Positions 1 to 7,881 of a DNA stretch of 64,000 nt are shown here, one piece after another; the stretch's first letter is position 1, and every line of letters begins with the position of its first letter. This stretch comes from Adhaeribacter_A terreus (GTDB lineage Bacteria; Bacteroidota; Bacteroidia; Cytophagales; Hymenobacteraceae). The notes under the pieces are model-generated. The model had not been told where the DNA came from, made no database searches, and saw only the letters and a program-made list of their open reading frames with translations. The stretch is from positions 124,001 to 188,000 of the forward strand of contig NZ_JBHSKT010000008.1 in the NCBI RefSeq assembly GCF_042657365.1, read 5' to 3'. Both the position numbers and the translations under genes were made by a program.

Positions 1-2
1 AC

Positions 3-314
3 GGCGACAAGCAATTCGACCTCGATGCGCGCCCTTCGGATGCCATTGCCATCGGCCTGCGCTTTAACGTACCGATCTACACCGTAGAAAGCGTACTTTC
101 AGAAGCCGGCATAATTTTGAGCGACCTGGAAGACGAAGAAGAGGAAAGCGACGAAACCTCGGTAAGTTCAGAAAGCAAACCGGTAGAAAAGAAGGAGAAA
201 ATTGCCGAAACTTCGGTAGAAGACCTGAACAAACTACTGGCCGAAGCCCTGGAAAAAGAGGACTACGAACGCGCCGCCAAGATCCGGGATGAAATACAAA
301 AACGCGGTAAATAA
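3..314 (+). CDS. Bifunctional nuclease (BFN/DUF151) family protein, 5' truncated by the window edge
   Basis: Only the C-terminal 103 residues are present; the frame is open from base 3. The motif RPSDAIAIGLR (nt 30-62) matches the ARPSDAIALA signature of the BFN/DUF151 domain. The tail carries an acidic linker (LEDEEEESDE) and then a UVR helical hairpin (VEDLNKLLAEALEKEDYE, followed by AAKIRDEI) like those of UvrB/UvrC and ClpC. BFN plus C-terminal UVR is a usual arrangement in Bacteroidota. The family name comes from plant proteins with RNase and DNase activity; the role of the bacterial homologue is not established. TAA at 312-314 runs straight into a palindromic element and a terminator. 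Family assignment is firm, function is not. Confidence 0.85.
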   Translation, partial: GDKQFDLDARPSDAIAIGLRFNVPIYTVESVLSEAGIILSDLEDEEEESDETSVSSESKPVEKKEKIAETSVEDLNKLLAEALEKEDYERAAKIRDEIQKRGK

Positions 315-342
315 AACGCTATCGTTTTGATATAAAAAAGTC
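313..342 (+). repeat. AAAACG palindromic element 1
   Basis: Core AAAACGCTATCGTTTT (313-328), spacer gatat, arm AAAAAAGTC (334-342). The core begins inside the TAA stop of the nuclease gene, and the arm is also the A-tract and first stem bases of the terminator that follows. Confidence 0.75.
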
Positions 343-367
343 AGGCTGTAAGGCCTGACTTTTTTTG
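334..367. terminator. Bidirectional rho-independent terminator
   Basis: Stem AGTCAGGC (339-346) / GCCTGACT (353-360), six-base loop, A-run before and T-run after. It separates the nuclease gene from the leftward DUF6119-type gene and can serve both. Confidence 0.9.
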
Positions 368-411
368 TTTATTGGGGTAAAGTTGTTAAGGTATTAATTA
401 TACAATTTCTT

Positions 412-1371
412 CTATTTAATTGAAGCTTTTATTTCAATTGTTTTTAAAGGGTAACTATTACTTTGCATTTCCCTCATGCTTTGGATAATTGAAAATTTAG
501 CAATGTTTGATTTGAAGTCTTCGATATTTTCTGAAACCTTTTTATTGTTCTTTTTATGGCAAAAAGCAATTACGTAAATTATTTCTTTTTCGAATTTTTT
601 TAAGAATTCATCCTTACTAATCGATTGTTTTAAATTTCCGCTTTTTAATAATCTTTCAAAGACTTCAGTTAAAAATTTCGAATCCGATTTTAAATCGTTC
701 CAAAGTCGATTTGAAGATATTGAAACTTGATTGGTTAAGTCTCTAATTTTTGCATCAAATCCTTCCTTTACATGAATTAAATATATCTTATCATCAGATT
801 CATAAAGTAAATCACAAAGTTCAATATGTTGGCCTAAGATTTTATCCATTACAATGAATCCTTCAGTATTTATGTATTGTAAATTATATTCACCTTCATC
901 CATTTCATCAAGTGGCCATGGCGTAGTCAATGGATGTGAGGACCATTCATTAATTTTTATCATGGTTGAGCATTGATCATTTATAGCTTTGATAAAATCC
1001 CCACGAACTTTATACCAATTATCATCAATTAAAAAGTATGGAGAATTTAGTATCGATATTTCACATGTAATATGATTAATAAAGGGCGCTTCAGTTTTTT
1101 TTAATTCCCCTACATAGCCACGAACTCTGATACCAGATATATTTTTTATAAAGTCCCAAGGGTCATTTGGATCTACATTTTCATAAAGTGCTTTTAAGGT
1201 TTCATAGTAGATGGTACTTCTATCCCTTGTCTCATAAAATGGATTTTTAGCACCTTTTGCATATACTCTATAGATGTCACATTCATAAAATGCTGTCAGC
1301 TTTTGCGGATGCACAAAATCATAATCCAACTGCATTGACTTATTTGAGCCAGGTGTATTAAATCTAACCAT
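412..1371 (-). CDS. DUF6119 / TIGR04141-type protein, C-terminal part
   Basis: 319 residues resembling the C-terminal half of the sporadically distributed TIGR04141 (DUF6119) family. Recognisable blocks are EGEYNLQYI then GFIVMDK (about 159-177), IELCDLLY (183-190), LIHVKEG (198-204) and IRDLTNQVSIS (209-219), close to the family pattern CDLL...liHvK...ls.L..Q. No biochemical function is established for the family; its patchy distribution suggests accessory or defence islands. The gene is visibly more AT-rich than its neighbours. The frame continues upstream without a shift into the gene at 1393-2181, interrupted only by TAA at 1393-1395, so this is probably the second half of one broken or read-through protein. 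The ATG at 1369-1371 may be only a restart. Confidence 0.6.
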   Translation of the reverse strand: MVRFNTPGSNKSMQLDYDFVHPQKLTAFYECDIYRVYAKGAKNPFYETRDRSTIYYETLKALYENVDPNDPWDFIKNISGIRVRGYVGELKKTEAPFINHITCEISILNSPYFLIDDNWYKVRGDFIKAINDQCSTMIKINEWSSHPLTTPWPLDEMDEGEYNLQYINTEGFIVMDKILGQHIELCDLLYESDDKIYLIHVKEGFDAKIRDLTNQVSISSNRLWNDLKSDSKFLTEVFERLLKSGNLKQSISKDEFLKKFEKEIIYVIAFCHKKNNKKVSENIEDFKSNIAKFSIIQSMREMQSNSYPLKTIEIKASIK

Positions 1372-1392
1372 GTCATCTCTTAAGTGTGTATA

Positions 1393-2181
1393 TTACGCTT
1401 GCTTTAAATTTTGTTCACAAAAGTATTGGTCTTGAATTCTTTCAAATCTACTAAGCGGGTTTCCTTGTTTACTTTTTAATACCTCTACTATTCTCAAAAG
1501 CAATGCATGAGTTTGTTCAAACGAAATTTTCCATTTTAAAGAAAACGATGTTCCAACCTCCAAATAAACATTCTCATTTGTGTCAAAATTGATAAAGTCA
1601 AAAACTGAATCTTTTAATTCCTGCCGTAACTGAAGATTTAATTTATTAGGTACTCTTCCAATTTGTAAGGAGTCTAAAAGTTTCTGCTCGTTTCTATAAG
1701 TAATCGTTTCGGAAGTTAGGTTTCCTGTTACTCCTCGGGACATTACGGAATATAATACATCATTTTCTGGTTCAGCTAATTTTTCATAGAGGTCTAATCC
1801 AAAAGAATGGTTTATAAACCTCTTAATTGCTGAAATCCCTTTGCCTCCAATTATAGCAAAAATGTGATTTTCAATTTGGGCAAAAAGTACGAAGGAAGTG
1901 CTTTGGACTATAAAATCATATCCTTCCGTAATAGGTTTTGGCAAGAAGTTTTTCCAAGTGGACTCTTGCTCAATAGCATTAAAAACATATAAGGAATATG
2001 TTACCTTATCAATTATTAATTTAGTCAGTTTACTACTTATTGTATAATGGTTTTTGAATTTATCTTTATGATAGTTTATGATATGTTCAATTTTTTTATC
2101 ACCAGAACCTTTATCTGCTAATTCAAAGAATTCAGTATTTATTTGGTAAATCTTGACATCGTTATGGCTTACTGGAATCAT
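1393..2181 (-). CDS. DUF6119 / TIGR04141-type protein, N-terminal part
   Basis: 262 residues resembling the N-terminal half of the TIGR04141 family: the core strand pair SFVLFAQIENHIFAIIGGKG (about 96-115), then FGLDLYEKLAEPENDVL (127-143) and SRGVTGN (148-154), equivalent to the family block with the FGL..A.N and R.vt motifs. Full-length members run to roughly 500-600 residues; this part plus the downstream part total 581. Its TAA lies in the same frame as the downstream gene with only seven codons between. It shares the low GC of its partner, and the pair starts after a long AT-rich gap, which suggests horizontal acquisition. Confidence 0.6.
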   Translation of the reverse strand: MIPVSHNDVKIYQINTEFFELADKGSGDKKIEHIINYHKDKFKNHYTISSKLTKLIIDKVTYSLYVFNAIEQESTWKNFLPKPITEGYDFIVQSTSFVLFAQIENHIFAIIGGKGISAIKRFINHSFGLDLYEKLAEPENDVLYSVMSRGVTGNLTSETITYRNEQKLLDSLQIGRVPNKLNLQLRQELKDSVFDFINFDTNENVYLEVGTSFSLKWKISFEQTHALLLRIVEVLKSKQGNPLSRFERIQDQYFCEQNLKQA

Positions 2182-2316
2182 GAATCATTTAATTGAATAA
2201 CATTCGATAGCTAAGTGGTAATTAAAACATCCTTAGCAATATAGCAAAATTTCTATTCATAAAAGAGAGCGTTGTTAAAAATGCTTTAATTAGAGAAAGC
2301 ACCTCTCAAAACGCAC

Positions 2317-2350
2317 AAAAAAGTCAGGCCACTTCCGCAACCTGACTTTT
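2317..2350. terminator. Bidirectional terminator after the toxin gene
   Basis: Stem AAAAGTCAGG (2319-2328) / CCTGACTTTT (2341-2350) with a 12-base loop. The loop and stem are nearly identical to the terminator at 3015-3049. Confidence 0.85.
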
Positions 2351-2373
2351 CCACCTCAAAACCCTATCGTTTT
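2344..2373 (-). repeat. AAAACG palindromic element 2
   Basis: Reverse orientation: core reads AAAACGATAGGGTTTT on the minus strand (2373-2358), arm GAAAAGTC. It overlaps the TAA of the toxin gene (2374-2372). Confidence 0.7.
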
Positions 2374-2695
2374 AATCTACAAACGTTTCCTTCAATATCT
2401 TCTTACAAGCAGCAACTTCCGAACTATTCAGCTGCCCCAATTTCTTTACCACGCGCACTTTATCAATCGTCCGGATCTGGTCTATTACCACCCAGCCGGT
2501 TTGGTTATTGTGCTTTACTTTTAAGCGGGTAGGGTAGAGCTTGCTGGCGCTGGTCATGGGTGCAATTACCAGCGTGCGCAGGTTATGGTTCATTTCGTTT
2601 GGCGAAACAACTACACAAGGCCGGGTTTTCTGAATTTCGCTGCCTAAAGTTGGGTCCAGGTTGACCAGCAAAATGTCGTACTGGTTTATTTCCAT
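2372..2695 (-). CDS. MazF/PemK-type endoribonuclease toxin
   Basis: 107 residues, the normal size for the family. The N-terminus has the PemK signature: YDILLVNLDPTLGSE (6-20), then the conserved TRPCVVVSPN (24-33). APMTS (45-49) and DQIRTID (72-78) fill the remaining conserved positions, and Arg25 and Ser49 sit where active-site residues are expected. Family members cleave mRNA at short sequences and are neutralised by a cognate antitoxin. The start overlaps the antitoxin gene by 10 bp, the usual translationally coupled layout. The target sequence cannot be predicted. Confidence 0.9.
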   Translation of the reverse strand: MEINQYDILLVNLDPTLGSEIQKTRPCVVVSPNEMNHNLRTLVIAPMTSASKLYPTRLKVKHNNQTGWVVIDQIRTIDKVRVVKKLGQLNSSEVAACKKILKETFVD

Positions 2696-2931
2696 TCTTC
2701 GAAGCTTTCGTCTTCAAACACATCATTCATTAATAACTGGTCGTCGCCGGCGGCGTGCATTTTCTTAAAAGCTTTGTCCCAGCCTTTGCGCGGTTCTTCC
2801 ACCGGCTTCAGAATGATCTGGTTTTCTTCCAGGATCAGTTCTACCTTATCCTGAATATTATATTTCTCCAGAATAGCCTTGCTGAGCCGTAGACCTTTAG
2901 AGTTGCCTATTTGAATGATGTTCGCTTCCAT
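2686..2931 (-). CDS. MazE/AbrB-type antitoxin
   Basis: 81 residues. Residues 4-50 form an AbrB/MazE swapped-hairpin DNA-binding domain (IIQIGNSKGLRLSKAILEKY, then a VELILEENQIILKP-like strand pair). The acidic, flexible C-terminus (about 55-81, ending DVFEDESFEEWK) is the part that normally wraps the toxin. It is upstream of and overlaps the MazF-type gene, so the pair is expected to be autoregulated. The upstream AT-rich stretch (2932-2990) has direct copies of TTACAA/TATTACAA that could be operator sites, which is inference. Confidence 0.88.
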   Translation of the reverse strand: MEANIIQIGNSKGLRLSKAILEKYNIQDKVELILEENQIILKPVEEPRKGWDKAFKKMHAAGDDQLLMNDVFEDESFEEWK

Positions 2932-3014
2932 GATCTAAGAATTGTAATTACAAAGTTATTACAATAACGTTGCCGTCCTAATTTAAGTTTAGCAAAACGC
3001 TACTCAAACCACAC

Positions 3015-3049
3015 AAAAAAGTCAGGCCACTTCCGCTGCCTGACTTTTT
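3015..3049. terminator. Bidirectional terminator after the VOC gene
   Basis: Stem GTCAGGC (3021-3027) / GCCTGAC (3038-3044) flanked by six A and five T. Confidence 0.85.
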
Positions 3050-3071
3050 CACTTCAAAACCATAGCATTTT
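3042..3071 (-). repeat. AAAACG palindromic element 3
   Basis: Core on the minus strand AAAATGCTATGGTTTT (3071-3056), arm GAAAAAGTC, directly after the TAG (3075-3073) of the VOC gene. Confidence 0.7.
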
Positions 3072-3072
3072 T

Positions 3073-3486
3073 CTACTTCGGCAATTTGCTGAAATCCATA
3101 TAAAGCGCATTCCAACGGTGGCCGTCCGGATCTATAAAGCCGCAGCCGTACATCCAGCCCTGAATTTCTTCGGGTTTGCCAAAAAGGGTGCCGCCGGCGG
3201 CTTCGGCTTTGCGGGCAATTTCATCTACTTCTTCGCGACTTTCAGCATCGAAGGAGAGAATGACTTCGGAACCTTGGGATGCATCGGCAATCTCGGCGCG
3301 GATAAAAGTTTTAAACGTTTCTTCCAGCACCAACATGATCATCACCTTCTTTTCCCCGATAGACATGCCAGCCATACTCGGGTTATTTTCATTGTGCGGA
3401 TGCACGTTGAAGCCTATTTTCGTGAAGAATTCCCGCGATCTGGTAAGGTCTTTTACCGGCAGGTTGATCCAGATTTCTTTGGTCAT
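3073..3486 (-). CDS. VOC (glyoxalase/bleomycin-resistance fold) family protein
   Basis: 137 residues forming one complete VOC module pair. It starts MTKEIWINLPVKDLTRSREF, continues FFTKIGFNVHP, and ends with GCGFIDPDGHRWNALYMD (about 114-131), the usual C-terminal metal-fold motif DPDGH.W. It resembles the small uncharacterised glyoxalase-like proteins often annotated as extradiol dioxygenase-like. Metal ligands are only partly evident, so no reaction is assigned. It stands alone, with its own terminator. Confidence 0.85.
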   Translation of the reverse strand: MTKEIWINLPVKDLTRSREFFTKIGFNVHPHNENNPSMAGMSIGEKKVMIMLVLEETFKTFIRAEIADASQGSEVILSFDAESREEVDEIARKAEAAGGTLFGKPEEIQGWMYGCGFIDPDGHRWNALYMDFSKLPK

Positions 3487-3592
3487 AGTTTTAGCTTTTA
3501 AGAGAGTGAAATGCTGAAAATTAATGATTTAAAATAAGGTCTGAAAATAATTGGAGTAATATTTAATTGCTTGCTTGTTTATCGAAGGGCTG

Positions 3593-3622
3593 AAAACGGT
3601 AGGCAAATAAAGCAAAAAAGTC
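3593..3622 (+). repeat. AAAACG palindromic element 4 (degenerate core)
   Basis: Half-core AAAACGGTAGGC (3593-3604) and arm AAAAAAGTC (3614-3622); the T-rich half of the core is lost. The arm feeds the next terminator. Confidence 0.5.
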
Positions 3623-3648
3623 AGGCCGCGCGTGCAGTCTGACTTTTT
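3614..3648. terminator. Terminator after mlaF
   Basis: Stem AAAAAGTCAG (3615-3624) / CTGACTTTTT (3639-3648). Confidence 0.85.
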
Positions 3649-3667
3649 CGGGTTTCGTTTTTAACGT

Positions 3668-4450
3668 TTATAATTCTTCCAGGTCGCCGCCTTCGTCTTC
3701 CACTTTTTTAGCGGCGCGCATCAGGCTGTTGGCGAAAATAAAATTGTTCAGCTCCTTTACGTTCGTATCCATGATATTGTCTTTGGTACCTTCCCAAAGC
3801 TTTAAACCGTCGTGTAGGAACATAATATGGTCGCCGATCTCGATCACCGAGTTCATATCGTGGGTTACAATTATGGTGGTGATGTTGTATTCCTTGGTGA
3901 TCTCATAGATCAGTTCGTCAATTTTAATGGACGTTAGCGGATCGAGGCCGGAGTTTGGTTCGTCGCAGAAAAGGTAGGTACAGTTAGGAGCAATGGCACG
4001 GGCAATGCCCACGCGTTTTTTCATCCCACCGGAAAGTTCAGAAGGCATCTTTTTATGCGCTGCTTCCAGGCCAACCCGTTTCAGGCAGAAATCTACCCGT
4101 TCCAGGCGTTCTTCGCGGGTCATATCTGGCGTTAGCATTTTCAGCGGAAATTCTACGTTTTCCTGCACTGTCATGGAGTCAAAAAGTGCACTGCCTTGGA
4201 AAAGCATACCGATCTTGCGGCGGATTTCCTGTTTCAGGTCGAGGCGGTTATTGGTAAAAACTTTGCCATCGTAAGTAATGCTTCCCAGGTCTGGTTTTAA
4301 CAGCCCGACAATACATTGCAATAAAACGCTTTTTCCCGTGCCGGAAGCACCCAGTAAAAGCGTGGTTTTGCCAGTTTCAAAAACGCCGTCAATGCCTTTC
4401 AGCACTTCCACGCCATTAAAAGATTTATGAATATTATGAATTTCGATCAT
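3668..4450 (-). CDS. mlaF: Lipid-transport ABC ATPase, MlaF type
   Basis: 260 residues with Walker A GASGTGKS (34-41), Q-loop in MLFQGSALFDSMT (82-94), signature LSGGMKKR (139-146), Walker B YLFCDEP (159-165) and switch His in VTHD (197). The SALFDS segment after the Q-loop and the MKKRVGIARA continuation are typical of MlaF/Ttg2A, the ATPase of the Mce-type phospholipid transporter that maintains outer-membrane lipid asymmetry. It lies downstream of the MlaE permease gene. No MCE-domain gene is present in this window, so the substrate-binding subunit must be elsewhere. Confidence 0.9.
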   Translation of the reverse strand: MIEIHNIHKSFNGVEVLKGIDGVFETGKTTLLLGASGTGKSVLLQCIVGLLKPDLGSITYDGKVFTNNRLDLKQEIRRKIGMLFQGSALFDSMTVQENVEFPLKMLTPDMTREERLERVDFCLKRVGLEAAHKKMPSELSGGMKKRVGIARAIAPNCTYLFCDEPNSGLDPLTSIKIDELIYEITKEYNITTIIVTHDMNSVIEIGDHIMFLHDGLKLWEGTKDNIMDTNVKELNNFIFANSLMRAAKKVEDEGGDLEEL

Positions 4451-4451
4451 T

Positions 4452-4553
4452 ACTAATGATTAGTGAATAATGATTAGTGATTAGTAAATAAAGTGTTTTT
4501 GAAAAATTAATTTCTGAAAAACTAATCATTATTCACTAATCACTAATCACTAA
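4452..4553. repeat. Long inverted repeat of GATTAGTGA words filling the mlaE-mlaF gap
   Basis: Left arm 4452-4485 and right arm 4521-4553 are inverted copies sharing GATTAGTGAATAATGATTAG (20 nt). Each arm is itself a tandem of GATTAGTGA-like words. The right arm contains the TAG stop of mlaE, and the left arm ends next to the mlaF start. The mRNA would form a stem of about 30 bp with a loop of about 35 nt. Confidence 0.85.
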
Positions 4554-5278
4554 AGTAAAACTTGTGCGCAAACGTAATCGGCCAGCAGTACGCCGATAAT
4601 GCTGTTCGTTACCGCTTTGGTACTCGCTTCACCAACTTCCAGCGCGCCGCCTTTCGTAAAAAAGCCCTGGTAGGCAGAAATAGAAGCGATCAGGAAGGCA
4701 AAAACCACCGATTTTATGAGCGCGAAAGTAATGTTGTAAGGAATAAAAGCATCGCGCAGACCTTCTACGTACTCCTGCGGGGTTAAAGAACCGGTTAACG
4801 TTCCGGCTACGTAACCCCCCAGAATAGAAAGCGTCATGGCTAGAATTACCAGCAGCGGGAACATGGCAATTGCCGCCAGAATTTTAGGCAGCACCAGGTA
4901 CGATGTAGAATTAATGCCCATAACTTCCAGCGCATCTATTTGTTCTGTTATACGCATGGTTCCTAAACCGCCTGCAATATTAGAACCAACTTTACCGGCT
5001 AGTACAATAGAAGTAATGGTAGGAGCTAGTTCCAGGATCGTCATTTCGCGTACCATAAATCCGATAGTGGAACGCGGAATTAAGGCATTGGTAAGGTTAT
5101 AAGCGATCTGTACGCAGGTTACGGCGCCAATAAAAGTAGATACAATGGCTACAATGGAAACTGAGCTGATCCCGATCAAAACCGCTTCGTCGATAAAACG
5201 GCGGGAAAGAATTTTAAGCGATTCGCCGCGAATAAATTGGGAAGATAAAAATAAAAGGTAGTTACCGAGGGTCTTCAT
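4550..5278 (-). CDS. mlaE: Lipid-transport ABC permease, MlaE type
   Basis: 242 residues, the normal length of MlaE permeases, with five or six hydrophobic segments. Family marks are the early amphipathic region LLFLSSQFIRGESL, the block ELAPTITSIVLAGKVGSNIA (82-101) and GTMRITEQIDALEVMGINS (104-122), the hallmark of the MlaE/Ttg2B superfamily. It supplies the inner-membrane channel for MlaF. It is first in the leftward mlaE-mlaF pair, diverging from a short-chain dehydrogenase gene over about 80 bp that should carry both promoters. Confidence 0.92.
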   Translation of the reverse strand: MKTLGNYLLFLSSQFIRGESLKILSRRFIDEAVLIGISSVSIVAIVSTFIGAVTCVQIAYNLTNALIPRSTIGFMVREMTILELAPTITSIVLAGKVGSNIAGGLGTMRITEQIDALEVMGINSTSYLVLPKILAAIAMFPLLVILAMTLSILGGYVAGTLTGSLTPQEYVEGLRDAFIPYNITFALIKSVVFAFLIASISAYQGFFTKGGALEVGEASTKAVTNSIIGVLLADYVCAQVLL

Positions 5279-5361
5279 GCAGAAGTTTAAAAGTGCTTTG
5301 TTAAGAGTTCAATAATTTAGAATTGCTTATATTACGTTGAAATTTGATCAAACGCTCAAAG

Positions 5362-6072
5362 ATGCAAAAATATATTTTAGTTACCGGCGGAACCAAGGGA
5401 ATTGGTCGTGCCATTATCGAAAAATTTGCCACCGAAGGCTTCCATATCATTACCTGCGCGCGGGGCGAAAAAGATCTCGAAAACCTGAAACTGGAAATCG
5501 AAAGGAAGTACACTTTCTCCAAAGTGCATTACTTTGCCGCTGACCTCGGGATGGAAAATGAACGCAAGGCTTTCCTGGAATTTGTGAGTAACCTGCACGT
5601 AAAAATTGAAGTGCTGGTAAACAACACCGGTGTTTTTATTCCCGGAAAAATTATAGACGAAGCCGATGATGTTTTGCCAACCATGATGGCTACAAACTTG
5701 TATTCTGCATACTATCTTACCAAAGGCGTTTTGCCCGATATGATCAAGCGCAAACACGGCCACATCTTCAATATTTGTTCCACCGCCAGCATTCGCGCTT
5801 ACCCGAACGGAGGCTCTTACAGCATTACCAAATTTGCTATGTACGGCATGACCAAGTGTTTGCGCGAAGAAGTGAAAGAGTTTGGGGTGAAAGTTACAGC
5901 CATCCTGCCAGGCGCTACTTACACGGCCAGCTGGGAAGGGGTAGATCTGCCCGTGGAACGTTTTATGAAGTCCGAAGACGTAGCTGAAGTGGTTTATGCA
6001 ACCTATATATTGTCAAAGAATTCGGTGGTGGAAGAGATCCTGATCCGGCCTCAATTAGGCGATATTGTTTAA
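5362..6072 (+). CDS. Short-chain dehydrogenase/reductase (SDR)
   Basis: Classical SDR of 236 residues from the ATG at 5362; an ATG six codons upstream (5344) is possible, but the Rossmann strand starts immediately after the later one. Visible motifs are TGGTKGIG (cofactor loop, about 8-15), NNTG (with T for the usual A), and the catalytic YSITK (Tyr and Lys). It resembles sepiapterin-reductase-like and 3-oxoacyl-reductase-like members. The substrate cannot be read from sequence. It stands alone, diverging from mlaE. Confidence 0.88.
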   Translation: MQKYILVTGGTKGIGRAIIEKFATEGFHIITCARGEKDLENLKLEIERKYTFSKVHYFAADLGMENERKAFLEFVSNLHVKIEVLVNNTGVFIPGKIIDEADDVLPTMMATNLYSAYYLTKGVLPDMIKRKHGHIFNICSTASIRAYPNGGSYSITKFAMYGMTKCLREEVKEFGVKVTAILPGATYTASWEGVDLPVERFMKSEDVAEVVYATYILSKNSVVEEILIRPQLGDIV

Positions 6073-6183
6073 AAAAGTGCTTAAACTATAGGGTGAAGTA
6101 ATTGTTTATAAATATCTGATTTTAAATTTTATAAACTATTGAAATTGTCTTTAAAATGGCAAGGCTAAAATCTTTAGCAAATA

Positions 6184-6211
6184 GTTTTAGCAGCCAAAAC
6201 GATACCGTTAT
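6184..6211 (-). repeat. AAAACG palindromic element 5
   Basis: Minus-strand core ATAACGGTATCGTTTT, then a 6-nt spacer and AAAACT arm. It contains the TAA (6210-6208) of the DUF2807 lipoprotein gene. Confidence 0.7.
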
Positions 6212-6948
6212 TTTACCTGAATAAGCTGGCCTTCACCGTTACCTTGCCTTGACACTTTGTCAGGCTGGTTTTTATAGTAAACATTGGCTTTATTTTCGAT
6301 CGTGGCACTTAAAAGATCTGTGGCTTCTATGTAAGCATCGCCTAAATGGGTAACAAGAATATTGGCTTTTTTGTTTTGCAGACCGGAAGCCTGAAGGCGG
6401 CCCATGCTGTAATTAAAGGCGTTCAGTTTACCATTGGTGCCCTGCAGTTTCATGTCGCCGGTTTCATACATATCGAGCCAGAGGGTTCTGGTTTTCAGGG
6501 TTAAGTCGTAGTCGCCGGCCGAGGTCAGGTGCAGAAATAAGGAGTCGGATGGTAATGTACCTTCGCTTGAAATAGTACCAAAACCATCCTGGAAAATATC
6601 GGTGAGTTTTAATGCGTGAACAGTAACTTCGAGCGGCTTTTTATAGCTTCTCACCCAGTTGCATTTGTTGATATTCTGTAGCCAGAGTTCGCCGTTTTTT
6701 ACTTCCGCCTGAATATTTTCCTGCAGGTTTTCGCCGGCCCTTACTTCCACAAAATGCGCGGTGTCGGCCACGATCTTTACGTTCAGGTTGTCGGAAACTT
6801 TCAGTCTCCGGAATTCCGGAAGGCTACGGGTTTCAGTAACGATCTTGCCGGTACTTTTCACGCAATCGAAAGCATTTTCCTGTTGGCAGCTATTCAGTAA
6901 AACGGTATGGAAAAGCAGGGAGAAAGTCAGGAGCCGCTGAAAATGCAT
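6208..6948 (-). CDS. DUF2807 (head GIN domain) lipoprotein
   Basis: 246 residues. A signal peptide ends in the lipobox LLNSC (Cys21), so the mature protein is probably lipidated. The rest is the beta-rich DUF2807 / putative auto-transporter adhesin head GIN domain, recognised from RSLPEFRRLKVSDNLNVKIV (42-61), VEVRAGENLQENI, VTVHALKLTDIFQDGFGTIS and repeated strand-turn units. Members form beta-solenoids on the Bacteroidota cell surface; their role is unknown. It is monocistronic with its own 3' element. Confidence 0.85.
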   Translation of the reverse strand: MHFQRLLTFSLLFHTVLLNSCQQENAFDCVKSTGKIVTETRSLPEFRRLKVSDNLNVKIVADTAHFVEVRAGENLQENIQAEVKNGELWLQNINKCNWVRSYKKPLEVTVHALKLTDIFQDGFGTISSEGTLPSDSLFLHLTSAGDYDLTLKTRTLWLDMYETGDMKLQGTNGKLNAFNYSMGRLQASGLQNKKANILVTHLGDAYIEATDLLSATIENKANVYYKNQPDKVSRQGNGEGQLIQVK

Positions 6949-7016
6949 GATCGGGAAAGGAAATTCTTTTGAAATATTACGGTTTTGTTAAGTCAGCCAG
7001 GCTGATTTTTACCGGC

Positions 7017-7046
7017 AAAAACGGTAGGGTTTGGATGCAAAAAGTC
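7017..7046 (+). repeat. AAAACG palindromic element 6
   Basis: AAAAACGGTAGGGTTTGG with arm AAAAAGTC, free-standing in the gap between the DUF2807 and SDR genes. Confidence 0.7.
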
Positions 7047-7170
7047 AATATTTGTTTCCGGAGCAAGCAGCGTTTCAGGGTATTTCAGTGTTTATAGCTG
7101 CCGGAGGTGAAGGGTAAGCGCATTTTTTTTATCGTAAGCGAGTTTCTAACTTCACCCAAAAATTAAAGCT

Positions 7171-7881
7171 ATGCATACAAATCTGGAAGGAAAGTTAATC
7201 ATTATTACCGGCGTGAGCAAAGGCATTGGCCTGGCCACCGCCAAAGCCTTGCTGGAAAATGGCGCCATTGTAGCGGGGTGGGGCAGAAGCAAGCCGCAAC
7301 TCAGCCACGCAAATTTTCACTTTTTCCCAACCGATGTGCAGGATCAGAACTCGGTGGAAGATGCTTTTAAAGAAACAACCCAAAAGCTGGGTTCCGATTT
7401 TTTTGGCTTAATAAATAACGCCGGATTGGGAATTACTGCCAAATTCGAAGAACTTTCGGTGGAAGATTGGCATACCATGTTCCGGACAAATGTCGATGGA
7501 ATTTTCTATTGCACGCGCCTGGTTTTGCCGGAAATGAAACGGCTGGAAAGCGGCCATATTATCAATATATCGTCTATTGCAGGTACCACCGGTATCGAGG
7601 AAATGAGCGGATATTGTGCCACCAAACATGCAGTTCGCGGTATTTCGCAGTCGCTTTATAAAGAAGTGCGCAATTTCGGCATTAAAGTTACCTGCATTTA
7701 TCCGGGCTCGGTGCAAACCAATTTCTTCGATAACATTGATTCCGTTACGGCCAACGAAAATATGATGCAGCCCGAAGACATTGCTTCCACCATGCTGCAC
7801 GTGCTCCAATCTTCGCCGAATTATCATCACGTAGATATTGAAGTGCGCCCGTTAATGCCCAAAGGCAAACAAAAACGGTAG
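7171..7881 (+). CDS. Short-chain dehydrogenase/reductase (SDR)
   Basis: 236 residues. Cofactor motif TGVSKGIG (about 13-20), NNAG (85-88 region), Ser of the catalytic triad in NISSIAG and YCATK (Tyr/Lys). The substrate is not predictable. It shares its fold with the SDR at 5362-6072 but is not a recent duplicate. The stop TAG is supplied by the palindromic element that starts in the last codons (KQKR then TAG). Confidence 0.88.
   Translation: MHTNLEGKLIIITGVSKGIGLATAKALLENGAIVAGWGRSKPQLSHANFHFFPTDVQDQNSVEDAFKETTQKLGSDFFGLINNAGLGITAKFEELSVEDWHTMFRTNVDGIFYCTRLVLPEMKRLESGHIINISSIAGTTGIEEMSGYCATKHAVRGISQSLYKEVRNFGIKVTCIYPGSVQTNFFDNIDSVTANENMMQPEDIASTMLHVLQSSPNYHHVDIEVRPLMPKGKQKR

Noticed and set aside
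2182..2290. Possible attC-like hairpin upstream of the DUF6119-type gene (GCTAAG ... CTTAGC near 2210-2238)
   Set aside because: The boxes do not fit RYYYAAC/GTTRRRY and no cassette boundary pairing is present, unlike the site at 13922.
3118..3517. Rightward open frames opposite the VOC gene
   Set aside because: They are complements of a clear gene, have no family similarity and start without a plausible ribosome site.
4452..4553. GATTAGTGA repeat as a classic transposon end
   Set aside because: No transposase or target-site duplication is visible, and the arms lie between operon genes with one arm at a stop codon each time.
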